Assembly (NCBI RefSeq): GCF_033406955.1
Contig: NZ_CP137734.1
Span: 248,001 to 312,000, forward strand
Reading direction: 5' to 3'
Length of the DNA stretch: 64,000 bases
DNA from: Streptomyces violaceoruber
GTDB lineage: Bacteria; Actinomycetota; Actinomycetes; Streptomycetales; Streptomycetaceae
A program made the position numbers and the translations under genes. The notes under the pieces are model-generated. The model saw only the letters and a program-made list of their open reading frames with translations, was not told the DNA's origin and did not search any database. This document shows, piece by piece, positions 41,223 to 52,074 of this stretch. How positions within the stretch are numbered: the first letter of the stretch is position 1; every line of letters begins with the position of its first letter.

Positions 41223-41957
41223 ATGCCCACAGAGCGACCCACCACCACCGCTCCCGTCTCCCTCCGCGAGCGGCGCCGGACCGCCGCGGCGCGGGAGATA
41301 CTCGACGCCGCCGAGCAGCACATCGGCGAACACGGCCCCGCCGCCCTGTCGCTGCGCGCGGTCGCCCGCGGCCTCGGCATGACGGTGCAGGCGCTCTACC
41401 ACTACTTCCCGAACCGCGACGCCCTGGTCACCGCCCTCATCACCAAGGCGTACGGCGAGCTGTCCGACGTGTTGCAGGCCGCCGCCGACAGCGTGCGCGC
41501 GGACCCCGCCACACCCCGTCCGGTCGCGGTGGCCGAGGCCTACCGAGGCTGGGGCGTCGCCCGTCCGGAGCACTTCCAGCTCCTCTACGGGACCCCGCTG
41601 CGCTACTACGCGGCACCCGCCGAGGGCCCGACCACGCAGGCGGTCCGCCGGATGGGCGCGATCTTCCAGCGCGAGCTGTTCGCCGGCTTCTCCCCGGCGC
41701 AGCTCGCCGCGGCCGAGGTCCCCGCGCTCTCGCCGTCCTACCGGGAGCATCTGGAACAGCTGCCCATGCACGCCCAGGGCGATCTGCCGCCCGCCGCGGC
41801 CTCCCTCTTCCTGAGCGCGTGGGGGCACGTGCACGGCCTGGTCGTCCTGGAGGTGTTCGGGCACACCGCGTTCCTGGGCGACCATCAGGCGGAGGTCTTC
41901 CGCACGTCGGTCCGGATGATGCTGGAGGACATCCACCGCCGGATCCCCGCCGCCTGA
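41223..41957 (+). CDS. TetR-family regulator with WHG-type effector domain
   Basis: A 244-residue TetR protein. The HTH lies at about 20-68 (ARGLGMTVQALYHYFPNRDAL), and the C-terminal domain is of the TetR_C_13/WHG type (SAWGHVHGLVVLEVFGH). No target gene is divergent or downstream in the same direction, so it may act on itself or at a distance. No Shine-Dalgarno is present; the promoter hexamer 7 nt upstream supports a leaderless start. It converges with the LysR gene with a 13-nt gap. Confidence 0.9.
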   Translation: MPTERPTTTAPVSLRERRRTAAAREILDAAEQHIGEHGPAALSLRAVARGLGMTVQALYHYFPNRDALVTALITKAYGELSDVLQAAADSVRADPATPRPVAVAEAYRGWGVARPEHFQLLYGTPLRYYAAPAEGPTTQAVRRMGAIFQRELFAGFSPAQLAAAEVPALSPSYREHLEQLPMHAQGDLPPAAASLFLSAWGHVHGLVVLEVFGHTAFLGDHQAEVFRTSVRMMLEDIHRRIPAA

Positions 41958-41970
41958 GCGAGCGCTGCTC

Positions 41971-44339
<2,369 letters not shown>

Positions 44340-44345
44340 CCCGAA

Positions 44346-44382
44346 GGCCCCGGTGTCCTCGGGGTACGAGGACACCGGGGCC
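44346..44382. terminator. 16-bp bidirectional terminator
   Basis: The arms 44346-44361 and 44367-44382 pair perfectly around a 5-nt loop (GGGTA), between the convergent dgdA and MMPL genes. It is the longest perfect stem in the window. Confidence 0.85.
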
Positions 44383-44395
44383 GGGTGTGCGTGGG

Positions 44396-46615
44396 TCAGA
44401 CTCCGGCCGTCTCCGGCTCGCGGGCGGGCTCCGTGGGAGCGGCGGTGTCGCCGAGTTCCCGGTGCAGCTTCTCGCCCTCGACGTCGACGTTCGGCAGGAC
44501 GCGGTCCAGCCACCTGGGAAGCCACCACGCCTTGGTGCCGAGCAGTGCGAGCACCGCGGGCACGATGGCCATGCGGACCACGAAGGCGTCGAAGAGCACC
44601 GCGATCGCGAGCCCGAAGCCCATCATCTTGATCATGGCGTCGTTCTCCAGGATGAAGCCGGAGAAGACGCTGATCATGATGATCGCGGCGGCCGCGACGA
44701 CCCGGCCGCCGTGGGTGAAGCCCGTGGTGACGGACTCGGCGGCGGACTCTCCGTGGACGTACGCCTCCCGCATGCGGGTGACGAGGAAGACCTCGTAGTC
44801 CATGGCGAGGCCGAAGACCACGCCGATCATGAAGATCGGCATCATCGACATGATCGGGCCCGGCTGGTCCACGCCGAACACGTCGGCGAGCCAGCCCCAC
44901 TGGAACACCGCGACCACCGCGCCGAGCGCCGCGGCCACCGAGAGCAGGAAGCCCAGGGCCGCCTTCAGCGGGACGAGGACCGAGCGGAACACCAGCATCA
45001 GGAGCAGGAAGGCGAGCCCGACGACCAGCGCCAGGTAGGGGATCAGCGCGTCGTCCAGGGTCTGCGAGAAGTCGATCGTCATCGCGGTCGCACCGGTGAC
45101 CAGCATGGTCGCGCCGGTGTCGGCCCTGATGTCGCCGGACAGCGAGCGGATGTCGTGCACCAGCGACTCGGTGGCGACGTCGCTCGGGCCGGTCTTGGGC
45201 ATCACGGTGAGGACGGCGGTGCCGCCCTCCTCGTTGAAGTTGGCCGGGGTGACGGCCGCGGCCTCGCCCAGTCCGGTGATCTTCTCGCCCACGGTGTCCG
45301 CGGCGGCCTTCGGGTCGTCCGCGCCGCGCGCGTCCACGGTGACCATCAGCGGGCCGTTGAACCCGGCCCCGAAGGACTCGGACAGCATGTCGTAGGCCTT
45401 GCGCTGGGTGGTGTCGGGGGCCGAGCTGCCCTCGTCGGGCAGGCCCAGCTCCATGCCGGCGGCCGGTACGGCGATCACGCCGAGGCCGAGGACCGCGGTC
45501 AGCAGGACGGTGACCGGGCGCCGCTGTACGAAGCGGGCCCACCGGGTGCCGAGCTTCGGCTTGCCGGAGGCGGCCCGAGCCCCGGCGGGAGCCTTGCGGT
45601 CCTTGCGGCTGAGCGCCCTCTTGCCGGCGAAGCCGAGCAGCGCCGGGGTGAGGGTGAGGGCGATCAGCACGGCGATGCCGACGGTGCCCGCGGCGGCCAG
45701 GCCCATCTTGGTGAGGATCGGGATGTTGACGATCGCGAGACCGGCCAGGGCCACGACGACGGTCAGTCCGGCGAAGACGACCGCGGAGCCCGCGGTGCCG
45801 ACCGCTCGTCCGGCCGCCTCCTCCGGGGCACGGCCCTCGGAGATCTCCGCCCGGTAGCGCGAGACGATGAACAGCGCGTAGTCGATGGCGACCGCGAGGC
45901 CGATCATCATCGCGAGGGTGGAGGTCGTGGCGGACAGCTCCAGGGTGCTGCCGAGCGCCCCGATGGCGGAGATGCCGATGCCGACACCGATGATCGCCGA
46001 GAGCAGCGGCATGCCCGCCGCGACCAGTGAGCCGAAGGTCAGCAGGAGCACGATCGCGGCGACGCTGATGCCGATCAGCTCAGCGGTGCCGCCCATCTCC
46101 TGCTCGGCCACGACCGCGTCGCCGCCGGTCTCGACCGTGTACCCGCCCTCGCGCGCCCCGTCGGTGGCGGCCGTGAGCGAGTCGCGGGCCTCGTCGGTCA
46201 GCTCCATCGCGTTGACCTTGTAGGTCACCGAGGCGTAGGCGGTGGTGCCGTCCTTGCTGACGGCGTTCGCCTCGAACGGGTCGTCCACCGAGGAGACCTG
46301 CGGGCCGGCCTTCAGATCGGCGACCAGGTCCTTCACCCGGTCCTTGCCGGCCGCGTCGGAGATCTTCGCGCCCTCGGGGGCACGGATCACGACGCGGGCC
46401 GTGGCGCCCTCGGCGCTGGCGGCCGGGAACTGCTCGTCGAGCAGGTCGAACGCCTTCTGGGACTCGGTGCCCGGCATGGAGAAGGAGTCTTCGGGCGGGG
46501 CCGGCGCGGCGGACGAGGCGACGCCGGCGCCCACGAGTATGGCCACCCACAACAGGGCGACCAGGCCGCGGCGCCGGAACGCCCTCCGGCCGAGTCGATA
46601 GAGAAACGTAGCCAC
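44396..46615 (-). CDS. MMPL/RND-type membrane transporter
   Basis: A 739-residue exporter of the MMPL family (ActII-3 type). It has two halves, each with a large extracytoplasmic domain (about 35-175 and 370-520) followed by five to six helices. Motifs GLAVAIDYALFIVSRYR and GLAMDYEVFLVTRMREAYVHG carry the proton-relay Asp residues. It should export lipids or hydrophobic small molecules. GTG at 46615 gives the usual N-terminus (ATFLYRLGRRAFRRRG); a TTG 12 nt upstream is possible. No regulator is adjacent, but the signalling operon upstream has the same orientation. Confidence 0.9.
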   Translation of the reverse strand: MATFLYRLGRRAFRRRGLVALLWVAILVGAGVASSAAPAPPEDSFSMPGTESQKAFDLLDEQFPAASAEGATARVVIRAPEGAKISDAAGKDRVKDLVADLKAGPQVSSVDDPFEANAVSKDGTTAYASVTYKVNAMELTDEARDSLTAATDGAREGGYTVETGGDAVVAEQEMGGTAELIGISVAAIVLLLTFGSLVAAGMPLLSAIIGVGIGISAIGALGSTLELSATTSTLAMMIGLAVAIDYALFIVSRYRAEISEGRAPEEAAGRAVGTAGSAVVFAGLTVVVALAGLAIVNIPILTKMGLAAAGTVGIAVLIALTLTPALLGFAGKRALSRKDRKAPAGARAASGKPKLGTRWARFVQRRPVTVLLTAVLGLGVIAVPAAGMELGLPDEGSSAPDTTQRKAYDMLSESFGAGFNGPLMVTVDARGADDPKAAADTVGEKITGLGEAAAVTPANFNEEGGTAVLTVMPKTGPSDVATESLVHDIRSLSGDIRADTGATMLVTGATAMTIDFSQTLDDALIPYLALVVGLAFLLLMLVFRSVLVPLKAALGFLLSVAAALGAVVAVFQWGWLADVFGVDQPGPIMSMMPIFMIGVVFGLAMDYEVFLVTRMREAYVHGESAAESVTTGFTHGGRVVAAAAIIMISVFSGFILENDAMIKMMGFGLAIAVLFDAFVVRMAIVPAVLALLGTKAWWLPRWLDRVLPNVDVEGEKLHRELGDTAAPTEPAREPETAGV

Positions 46616-46855
46616 CTTTTGGACCAATCCGTCGGGTTACGGGCAGGACGAGGACCCGGCACATGGGGGGAAGGCGGAGGCGCTGACCGGGGTACACATC
46701 CATGCTCGCCCGGGGTTCCCGGCGTTTGATCCGACCCTGGGTCTGGACTGGCGTACTGCGTCGGGTGTAGTGGGGTGCCGTGCTCCTCTCCCCTCGGTGT
46801 AGATCACGAAGGTGGGTGTACTCCGCATTTCGTTGCCGCGGGCAGCCGACTCCGC
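46616..46855 (-). other. Intergenic region upstream of the MMPL gene
   Basis: This 240-bp gap carries the MMPL upstream region. Three GGTGTA blocks occur at 46764, 46796 and 46815 with irregular spacing. No clear promoter, hairpin or coding frame was recognised. Confidence 0.35.
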
Positions 46856-47419
46856 TCAGCCGGTGACGGGCGTGGCGTTGCCGCCCGCACCGCAGCGCAG
46901 GGTCCAGGGCGTGGCGGCTCGGGTGCCGCTCTCGTGGATCCGGACGTCGACCCGCTCGGCGGGGCGGCCCCCCGGGACGTCGGCGTGGGCCGCGGTGCAG
47001 ACCAGCTGGCTGACCGCGGTCACGTCGAGGTCGCCGGCGCTGACCCGGAGGGGCACGACGACGTCGACGGCGCCTTCGCTCGTGGTCGCGGTGAGCCGTC
47101 CGGCCGCTCTCGACTCGACGTGGGTGGTCAGGCCGCGCTCGCGCTCGGCCGGGGTGGGCCCGTCGAGGAGCAGGTCGAGGGCCTGCTGGGGGGCGAGAGG
47201 GGCGTCCGTCCGCCGGGTGACGGGGCGGGTGCCGTAGGGGCCGGCGAAGTACAGGCGCACGGTGCCGGCCTCGTCGCCCGGCCGCTGGACGCCGGAGGCG
47301 GGTGCCCCGGCCTGCACCGGGCCGGTGGTCCCGATGCCGCAGCCGGCGGTACCGGCGGCGAGCAGCACGGCGAGGGCGAGGGCGGCCCGATTCGGATGCG
47401 GGAAGTGGCGGGATGTCAT
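46856..47419 (-). CDS. GerMN-like lipoprotein
   Basis: A 187-residue lipoprotein with lipobox AGTAGC (Cys27). The mature part resembles a single GerMN/sporulation-type domain (VRLYFAGPYGTRPVTRR, ALDLLLDGPTPAERERGLTTHV, VVVPLRVSAGDLDVTAVSQLVCTA). It is translationally coupled to the histidine kinase gene (ATGA), so it probably modulates the kinase at the outer membrane face, much as LpqB does for MtrB, although it lacks the LpqB propeller. Family assignment is moderate; the lipoprotein nature is clear. Confidence 0.78.
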   Translation of the reverse strand: MTSRHFPHPNRAALALAVLLAAGTAGCGIGTTGPVQAGAPASGVQRPGDEAGTVRLYFAGPYGTRPVTRRTDAPLAPQQALDLLLDGPTPAERERGLTTHVESRAAGRLTATTSEGAVDVVVPLRVSAGDLDVTAVSQLVCTAAHADVPGGRPAERVDVRIHESGTRAATPWTLRCGAGGNATPVTG

Positions 47420-48930
47420 GTCGTTCCCGGGGAGGAGGCGGCCCGCGGCAGGGTGAGGGTGAAGACGGCACCGCCGCCGGGGCGGTTGGCCGCGGCGAGG
47501 GTGCCGCCGTGCAGGGCCGCGTTCTCGTGGGCGATGGCGAGTCCGAGGCCACTGCCGCCGGAGCGGGGGCGTGCCGCGTCGGCCTTGTAGAAGCGGTCGA
47601 AGACGTACGGGAGCGCGTCGTCCGGGATGCCGGGCCCCCGGTCGGTGACGGTGACCCGGACCCGGTCGTCGCTCACGCGGACCGCCACCGTCACGGGCGG
47701 GCGTCCGTGGTGCAGCGCGTTGGCGACCAGGTTGCCGAGGACGACGTCGATCCGGCGGGGGTCGACGCGTACGGGTGCCGGTTCGGGCAGGTCGGCCCGG
47801 ACCCGCTCGTCGTGGGCCCAGCCGCGCAGTTGCAGGGTCTTGGTCACAAGGGTGCGCAGGTCTACGTCCTCCCGGTGGACCGGGGCGGCCTTGGCGTCGA
47901 AGCGGGAGACCTCCATGAGGTCCTCCACCATGCGGGTCAGTGTGCGCACCTCCTCGCTGATCAGCCGGACGGCGTCCTCGGTGTCGGCGGGCAGCACACC
48001 CGAGGCGGCGTCCTCGTCGAGGACCTCGGTGACCGCGGCCATGGCGGCCAGCGGGGTGCGCAGTTCGTGGGCGACGTCGGCGGCGAAGCGGCGGGCGCCC
48101 GCCTCGAGCCGGCGCAGTTCGGCGGCGTCCTGCTCCAGGGTCTCGGCCATGGTGTTGAACGAGCGGGTCAGGTCGGCGAGTTCGTCGTGCCCCGCGGTGT
48201 CCAGGCGCGTGTCCAGCTCCCCGGCCGCGATGCGTTCGGCGCCGTGGCGCAGCCGTCGGACGGGCCGCAGGACGCTGCGCGCCGCCACCAGGGCCGGGAC
48301 GAGGGCGAGGGCGAGCGCGGGGACGGCACCGGCCTGGGCGGCGGTGACCAGGGCGTCGATGTCGGCCCGGTCGTCGTCGAGGGGGAAGACGGCGTACACG
48401 GTCAGCCCGGAGAGCGTGTCCGTGGCCGGGTCCCCGTTCCCGGCTTCGTCGGAGGTGTAGGCGACGGGCATGCCGAGCGCCAGCCACGGGCGGCCGTCGT
48501 GTTCGGTCCGCTGGTGGACGGCCCGGCCGGTGTCCCGCACGCTCTCCCGCAGCTCGTCGGGGACGGGCGGCGTGCCCCGGGAGGCCGAGACCGGTTCGCC
48601 GCCCCGGTAGGAGGCGGACGCGTGCCAGGCCCGAGCCCCGCCGGCCTGGTCGATCTGGCCGGTGAGCCCGCGCAGGTCCTCGGTGGTGGGCGGGAGGGCC
48701 AGGTCGGGAGCGAGGGAGTCGAGCTGGCTGCGCAGATCCGCGACGGCGGTCTCCGCGGCGCGGTCGAGGATGGCCGCGCGGGCCCGGTGGAAGGTGAAGC
48801 CGGCGGTGACCACGGCGCCGAAGGCGGCGGCCAGGAGAAAGGCGACGACCAGCCGGGCCCGCAGACCGCGGGGCGTGTGCCGCCGAAGTCTGCCCGCGGC
48901 GAGCCGCAGCGGTGGCCGCGACCGGCTCAC
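47416..48930 (-). CDS. Two-component sensor histidine kinase
   Basis: A 504-residue membrane kinase. TM1 is about 26-48 (LVVAFLLAAAFGAVVTAGF), then an extracytoplasmic sensor (50-195), TM2 about 196-216, HAMP (218-270), H-box with His288 (DVAHELRTPLAAM) and an HATPase domain with N-box (NLVANALHH), DRGPGIPDD and GSGLGLAIAHENA. It should phosphorylate the regulator encoded upstream. GTG at 48930 overlaps that gene's stop (GTGA) and its own stop overlaps the lipoprotein start. The signal is unknown. Confidence 0.94.
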   Translation of the reverse strand: MSRSRPPLRLAAGRLRRHTPRGLRARLVVAFLLAAAFGAVVTAGFTFHRARAAILDRAAETAVADLRSQLDSLAPDLALPPTTEDLRGLTGQIDQAGGARAWHASASYRGGEPVSASRGTPPVPDELRESVRDTGRAVHQRTEHDGRPWLALGMPVAYTSDEAGNGDPATDTLSGLTVYAVFPLDDDRADIDALVTAAQAGAVPALALALVPALVAARSVLRPVRRLRHGAERIAAGELDTRLDTAGHDELADLTRSFNTMAETLEQDAAELRRLEAGARRFAADVAHELRTPLAAMAAVTEVLDEDAASGVLPADTEDAVRLISEEVRTLTRMVEDLMEVSRFDAKAAPVHREDVDLRTLVTKTLQLRGWAHDERVRADLPEPAPVRVDPRRIDVVLGNLVANALHHGRPPVTVAVRVSDDRVRVTVTDRGPGIPDDALPYVFDRFYKADAARPRSGGSGLGLAIAHENAALHGGTLAAANRPGGGAVFTLTLPRAASSPGTT

Positions 48931-49628
48931 AGCGGACCGAACCGGTAGCCGAAGCCGCGCACGGTCTGTACGTACACCGGTTTGCGCGGGTCGTCCTCGA
49001 TACGGGCACGCAGCCGCATGACGCAGGCGTCGACGAGGCGGACGTCGCCGTAGAAGGAGTGTTCCCAGACCTGCTCCAGCAGTTGCTGGCGCGAGTACAC
49101 CTGCCCGGGGGTCGCGGTGAGGAACAGCAGGAGCTTCAGTTCCGAGGGGGCCAGGGGCAGCTCGGTGCCGTGCTTGGCCACGACCAGGGTGGTGCGGTCC
49201 ACCGTGAGGTCCGCGTGCCGCTCGGGGCCGGCGTCGGCCGGATCCCGGCTGCCGCCGTCCTGGGCGGGCGCGACCCGGCGCAGGACCGCTCTGATCCGCG
49301 CCTCCAGCAGCTCGGCGCCCGCCGGTTTGACGATGTAGTCGTCGGCGCCCGCCTCCAGGCCGACGACCATGTCGATCTCGTCGCCCCGCGCCGAGAGGAT
49401 GATGATCGGGATCCGTTTGCTCTCCCGGATCCGGCGGCACACCTCCAGACCGCTCATGTTCGGCAGCATCAGGTCGAGGAGCACCAGGTCGGGCCGGTGC
49501 CGCTCCAGCGTCAGCAGGCCGGTCTCCCCGCTGCCCGCGACCGCCACCTCGTGCCCCCGGCGTTTCAGCGCGAGCGAGACGCCTCTCTGCACCGCGGGGT
49601 CGTCTTCGATGAGCAGGACTCGTGCCAT
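48927..49628 (-). CDS. OmpR/PhoB-family response regulator
   Basis: A 233-residue regulator. The receiver domain (1-118) has phosphoacceptor Asp52 (LVLLDLMLP), acidic Glu8-Asp10 and Lys101 (YIVKPAG). A winged-helix output domain fills about 138-230 (LAPSELKLLLFLTATPGQVYSRQQLLEQVW, VQTVRGFGYRF). It is similar in outline to AfsQ1/CseB-type regulators. It heads a regulator-kinase-lipoprotein operon, and GGAGAAGAG precedes the ATG. Direct targets cannot be read from the sequence; the MMPL exporter gene downstream is a candidate. Confidence 0.94.
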   Translation of the reverse strand: MARVLLIEDDPAVQRGVSLALKRRGHEVAVAGSGETGLLTLERHRPDLVLLDLMLPNMSGLEVCRRIRESKRIPIIILSARGDEIDMVVGLEAGADDYIVKPAGAELLEARIRAVLRRVAPAQDGGSRDPADAGPERHADLTVDRTTLVVAKHGTELPLAPSELKLLLFLTATPGQVYSRQQLLEQVWEHSFYGDVRLVDACVMRLRARIEDDPRKPVYVQTVRGFGYRFGPL

Positions 49629-49803
49629 GGGGGTGCGCTCTTCTCCGGTTTCCTCGGCTCGGCTTCCGCGATCCGGTTTCCCCGGCCCGGCGGCGGCCGT
49701 CTGCTGCCAGCGTGCTCGAAGCGTATGACGCCTGGTTCCGCGTCATGTGAGGAAACGATGACAGCCCTCCCCGGGCCGGGCGCGGGTGGCCTGTGCTGGA
49801 GGC

Positions 49804-50643
49804 ATGGACAACGAGATCAACTCCAGCGGGCGGTCGCTGCCCGCCCGCCACGCCGTCGGACACGCCCTCGTGGCCGCGGCCGTGGCACTTGCCCTGACCG
49901 GCTGTCAGGGCTCCGGCACCGGCGTCGAGGTCTCCGCGAGCGACGGCGCGGCGGCCGGCACCCCGGACGGCGGGACGAACTCCTCCGACGGGAAGCGGGA
50001 CGACGGTCCGCGACGCCTGCTGTGGATGGGCGACTCCATCGGCGAGGCCCAGGCGCCCGCCCTCGGCGCGGCCATGAAGGCCGGAGGCGTCGCGTTCAGG
50101 TCGGTGGCCGCCGCCGGCGGCGGCGGTGTCGTCGGCGAGATCGCGGCGCCCACCTGGGACGGCCTGCCGAAGACGCTGAAGTCCTTCGCGCCGGACGTCG
50201 TCGCCTACCAGGTCACCACCTACGACTGGGGCACCCCGGCCGAACAGCGCGCGGCCTACGAGCGCCTGGTGAAAACGGTGAACGAGGCGGGGGCCGACCT
50301 CCTCCTCGTCTCCGCCCCGCCCTTCAAGGTCGACGACTTCTACCGGCCGCACGAGGCGGAGATCGCGTCCGCGCCGCGGTCCGCGAAGAGTGTGGCCGAG
50401 AAGCACCCGGACACGGCGGGCTTCCTCGACGCCGCCGCCCTGTGGGGCGACGACAGCGCTTCCGAGCGGGCGCAGCGCAGCGAGGACGGCATCCACTCCT
50501 GCCAGCAGGGCTCGGCGGCGTTCGCCGTCTGGTTCGGCGAGCAGTTGGAGAAGCGGTACGGCTTCGACCCGGCCGCCGCCGACGCGTGGGCCACCGGCGA
50601 CTGGACCGGCGCGAAGGTCTACAGCCGGCTCGGCTGCGCGTAG
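49804..50643 (+). CDS. SGNH-hydrolase-type lipoprotein
   Basis: A 279-residue exported lipoprotein with lipobox LTGC (Cys34) and a Gly/Asp/Ser linker (35-68). The SGNH fold begins at LLWMGDSIGEAQAP with nucleophile Ser78, and the C-terminal catalytic pair is Asp228-x-x-His231 in SEDGIHSCQQG. Such domains transfer or remove acetyl groups on cell-wall or exported glycans. The membrane acyltransferase encoded 104 nt downstream lacks this domain, so the two may together do the job of a fused OatA/OafA protein. The ribosome site GGAGG is very close to the ATG. Confidence 0.8.
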   Translation: MDNEINSSGRSLPARHAVGHALVAAAVALALTGCQGSGTGVEVSASDGAAAGTPDGGTNSSDGKRDDGPRRLLWMGDSIGEAQAPALGAAMKAGGVAFRSVAAAGGGGVVGEIAAPTWDGLPKTLKSFAPDVVAYQVTTYDWGTPAEQRAAYERLVKTVNEAGADLLLVSAPPFKVDDFYRPHEAEIASAPRSAKSVAEKHPDTAGFLDAAALWGDDSASERAQRSEDGIHSCQQGSAAFAVWFGEQLEKRYGFDPAAADAWATGDWTGAKVYSRLGCA

Positions 50644-50655
50644 TCCCCCGGCGGA

Positions 50656-50707
50656 CCCGGCCCGCGCACCCGCACGCCCGCGCACCGCGCGGCGGTCGCG
50701 GGCCGGG
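50656..50707 (+). terminator. 11-bp hairpin between SGNH and acyltransferase genes
   Basis: CCCGGCCCGCG (50656-50666) pairs perfectly with CGCGGGCCGGG (50697-50707) over a 30-nt loop that can fold further. It is a possible attenuator within a two-gene unit. Confidence 0.5.
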
Positions 50708-50746
50708 GGCCCCTCGCCGCCCCGCCCCTTCGACGGAGACCAGCCC

Positions 50747-52003
50747 ATGCCCCTGCCGCCCACCCCCTCCCCCGCCCACCGCCGCGCCCGCGCCGCCCCC
50801 TCCCCCGTGCCGCGGCCGTCACGGCGGCACATCGCCCCGCTCGACGGCCTGCGCGGCGTCGCCGTCCTGGGCGTGCTGTTCTTCCACGCCGGTCATTTCG
50901 ACGGCGGGTTCCTCGGCGTCGACCTCTTCCTCGTCCTGTCCGGCTTCCTCATCACGGGCCTGCTGCTGAAGGAGGCGCGGGCCCGTGACGGCCGGATCGA
51001 CCTGCTCGCCTTCTGGGGCCGGCGCGCGAGGCGGCTGCTGCCGGCGCTCGCGGTCGTGCTCGCCGGGACCCTGCTCCTGGTGTGGGCCCTCGGCCCGCCG
51101 AACCTGCTCCGGTACGCCCTCGACGACGGACCGTGGGTGGCCGCGAACCTTGCCAACTGGCACTTCGTGGCCGACCGGGTCGGCTACTGGGACTCGGCCG
51201 GCACCAGGGTCTTCAGCCATCTGTGGAGCATCGCGGTCGAGGAGCAGTTCTACGTGGTGTGGCCGCTGGTGCTCTGCCTGACGGCCCGTGGCCGGGGCGG
51301 CGGACGGCGGGTGGCCGCCGTGGCCGCGGCCGGGGCCGCCGCGTCCCTGGTCCTGATGGTCGTCCTCACCACGCCGGCCGACACCACCCGGGTCTACGAG
51401 GGCACCGACACCCGCGCCTTCTCGCTCCTGCTCGGAGCGCTGGCGGCCACCGAGCCCGCCGCGCGTCTGGTCTCCCGCCTCGGCGAACGCGCGGCGGGCA
51501 GGTGGAGCCTCGCCCTGGCGGCGGGCATCGGGGCGTACTGGATCACGGCCGACGGCCAGAACTCCCCCTCCGTCTTCCGGGGCGGGCTGTTCCTCCACGC
51601 CCTGGCCGCCGCCCTGCTCATCGCGTGCCTGGCCCGGGCTCCCCGCACACCGGCCGGGCGCTTCCTCGCCGCCGCGCCGCTGCGCCGGCTCGGCACGGTC
51701 TCCTACAGTCTGTATCTCTGGCACTGGCCCGTGTACCTGCTGCTGAGCGAGGAACGGCTCGGCCTCGAGGGGGCTCCCCGCACGGCGGTGCTGCTCGCCG
51801 TGTCGGTGGCGCTCGCCGTGCTCTCCAAGGTCCTGGTGGAGGACCCGGTCCGGTTCCGGGCCCGCTGGGCGAAGGGCCGCACCGGGGCGGTCGCCCTCGT
51901 CGCCGCCTTCGCCGCGCTGGCCGCGCTGTGGACGGCGGTCCCCCAGCCGCGAACCGGGGAGGGCTCGGTCGACGTCACACGTCTCGGGCCGGGCGGCGGT
52001 TGA
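50747..52003 (+). CDS. Membrane acyltransferase 3 family (OafA/YrhL type)
   Basis: A 418-residue membrane protein with about ten to eleven helices. The family signature HIAPLDGLRGVAVLGVLFFHAGHFDGGFLGVDLFLVLSGFLITGLL opens it (about residues 28-72), with the catalytic His in FFHAG, then FWGRRARRLLPAL and HLWSIAVEEQFYVVWP. It should move acyl groups across the membrane to extracytoplasmic acceptors. Unlike OatA it ends after the membrane domain; a separate SGNH lipoprotein is encoded upstream. GGAGA precedes the ATG at 50747. The Pro/Arg-rich N-terminus is cytoplasmic. Confidence 0.9.
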   Translation: MPLPPTPSPAHRRARAAPSPVPRPSRRHIAPLDGLRGVAVLGVLFFHAGHFDGGFLGVDLFLVLSGFLITGLLLKEARARDGRIDLLAFWGRRARRLLPALAVVLAGTLLLVWALGPPNLLRYALDDGPWVAANLANWHFVADRVGYWDSAGTRVFSHLWSIAVEEQFYVVWPLVLCLTARGRGGGRRVAAVAAAGAAASLVLMVVLTTPADTTRVYEGTDTRAFSLLLGALAATEPAARLVSRLGERAAGRWSLALAAGIGAYWITADGQNSPSVFRGGLFLHALAAALLIACLARAPRTPAGRFLAAAPLRRLGTVSYSLYLWHWPVYLLLSEERLGLEGAPRTAVLLAVSVALAVLSKVLVEDPVRFRARWAKGRTGAVALVAAFAALAALWTAVPQPRTGEGSVDVTRLGPGGG

Positions 52004-52074
52004 CCTTCACCTCGGGGCAGGCCGCAGCATCGGTGTCACCGGGCGACGCGCCCGGTACGAGGAGGAGTGGGCAC

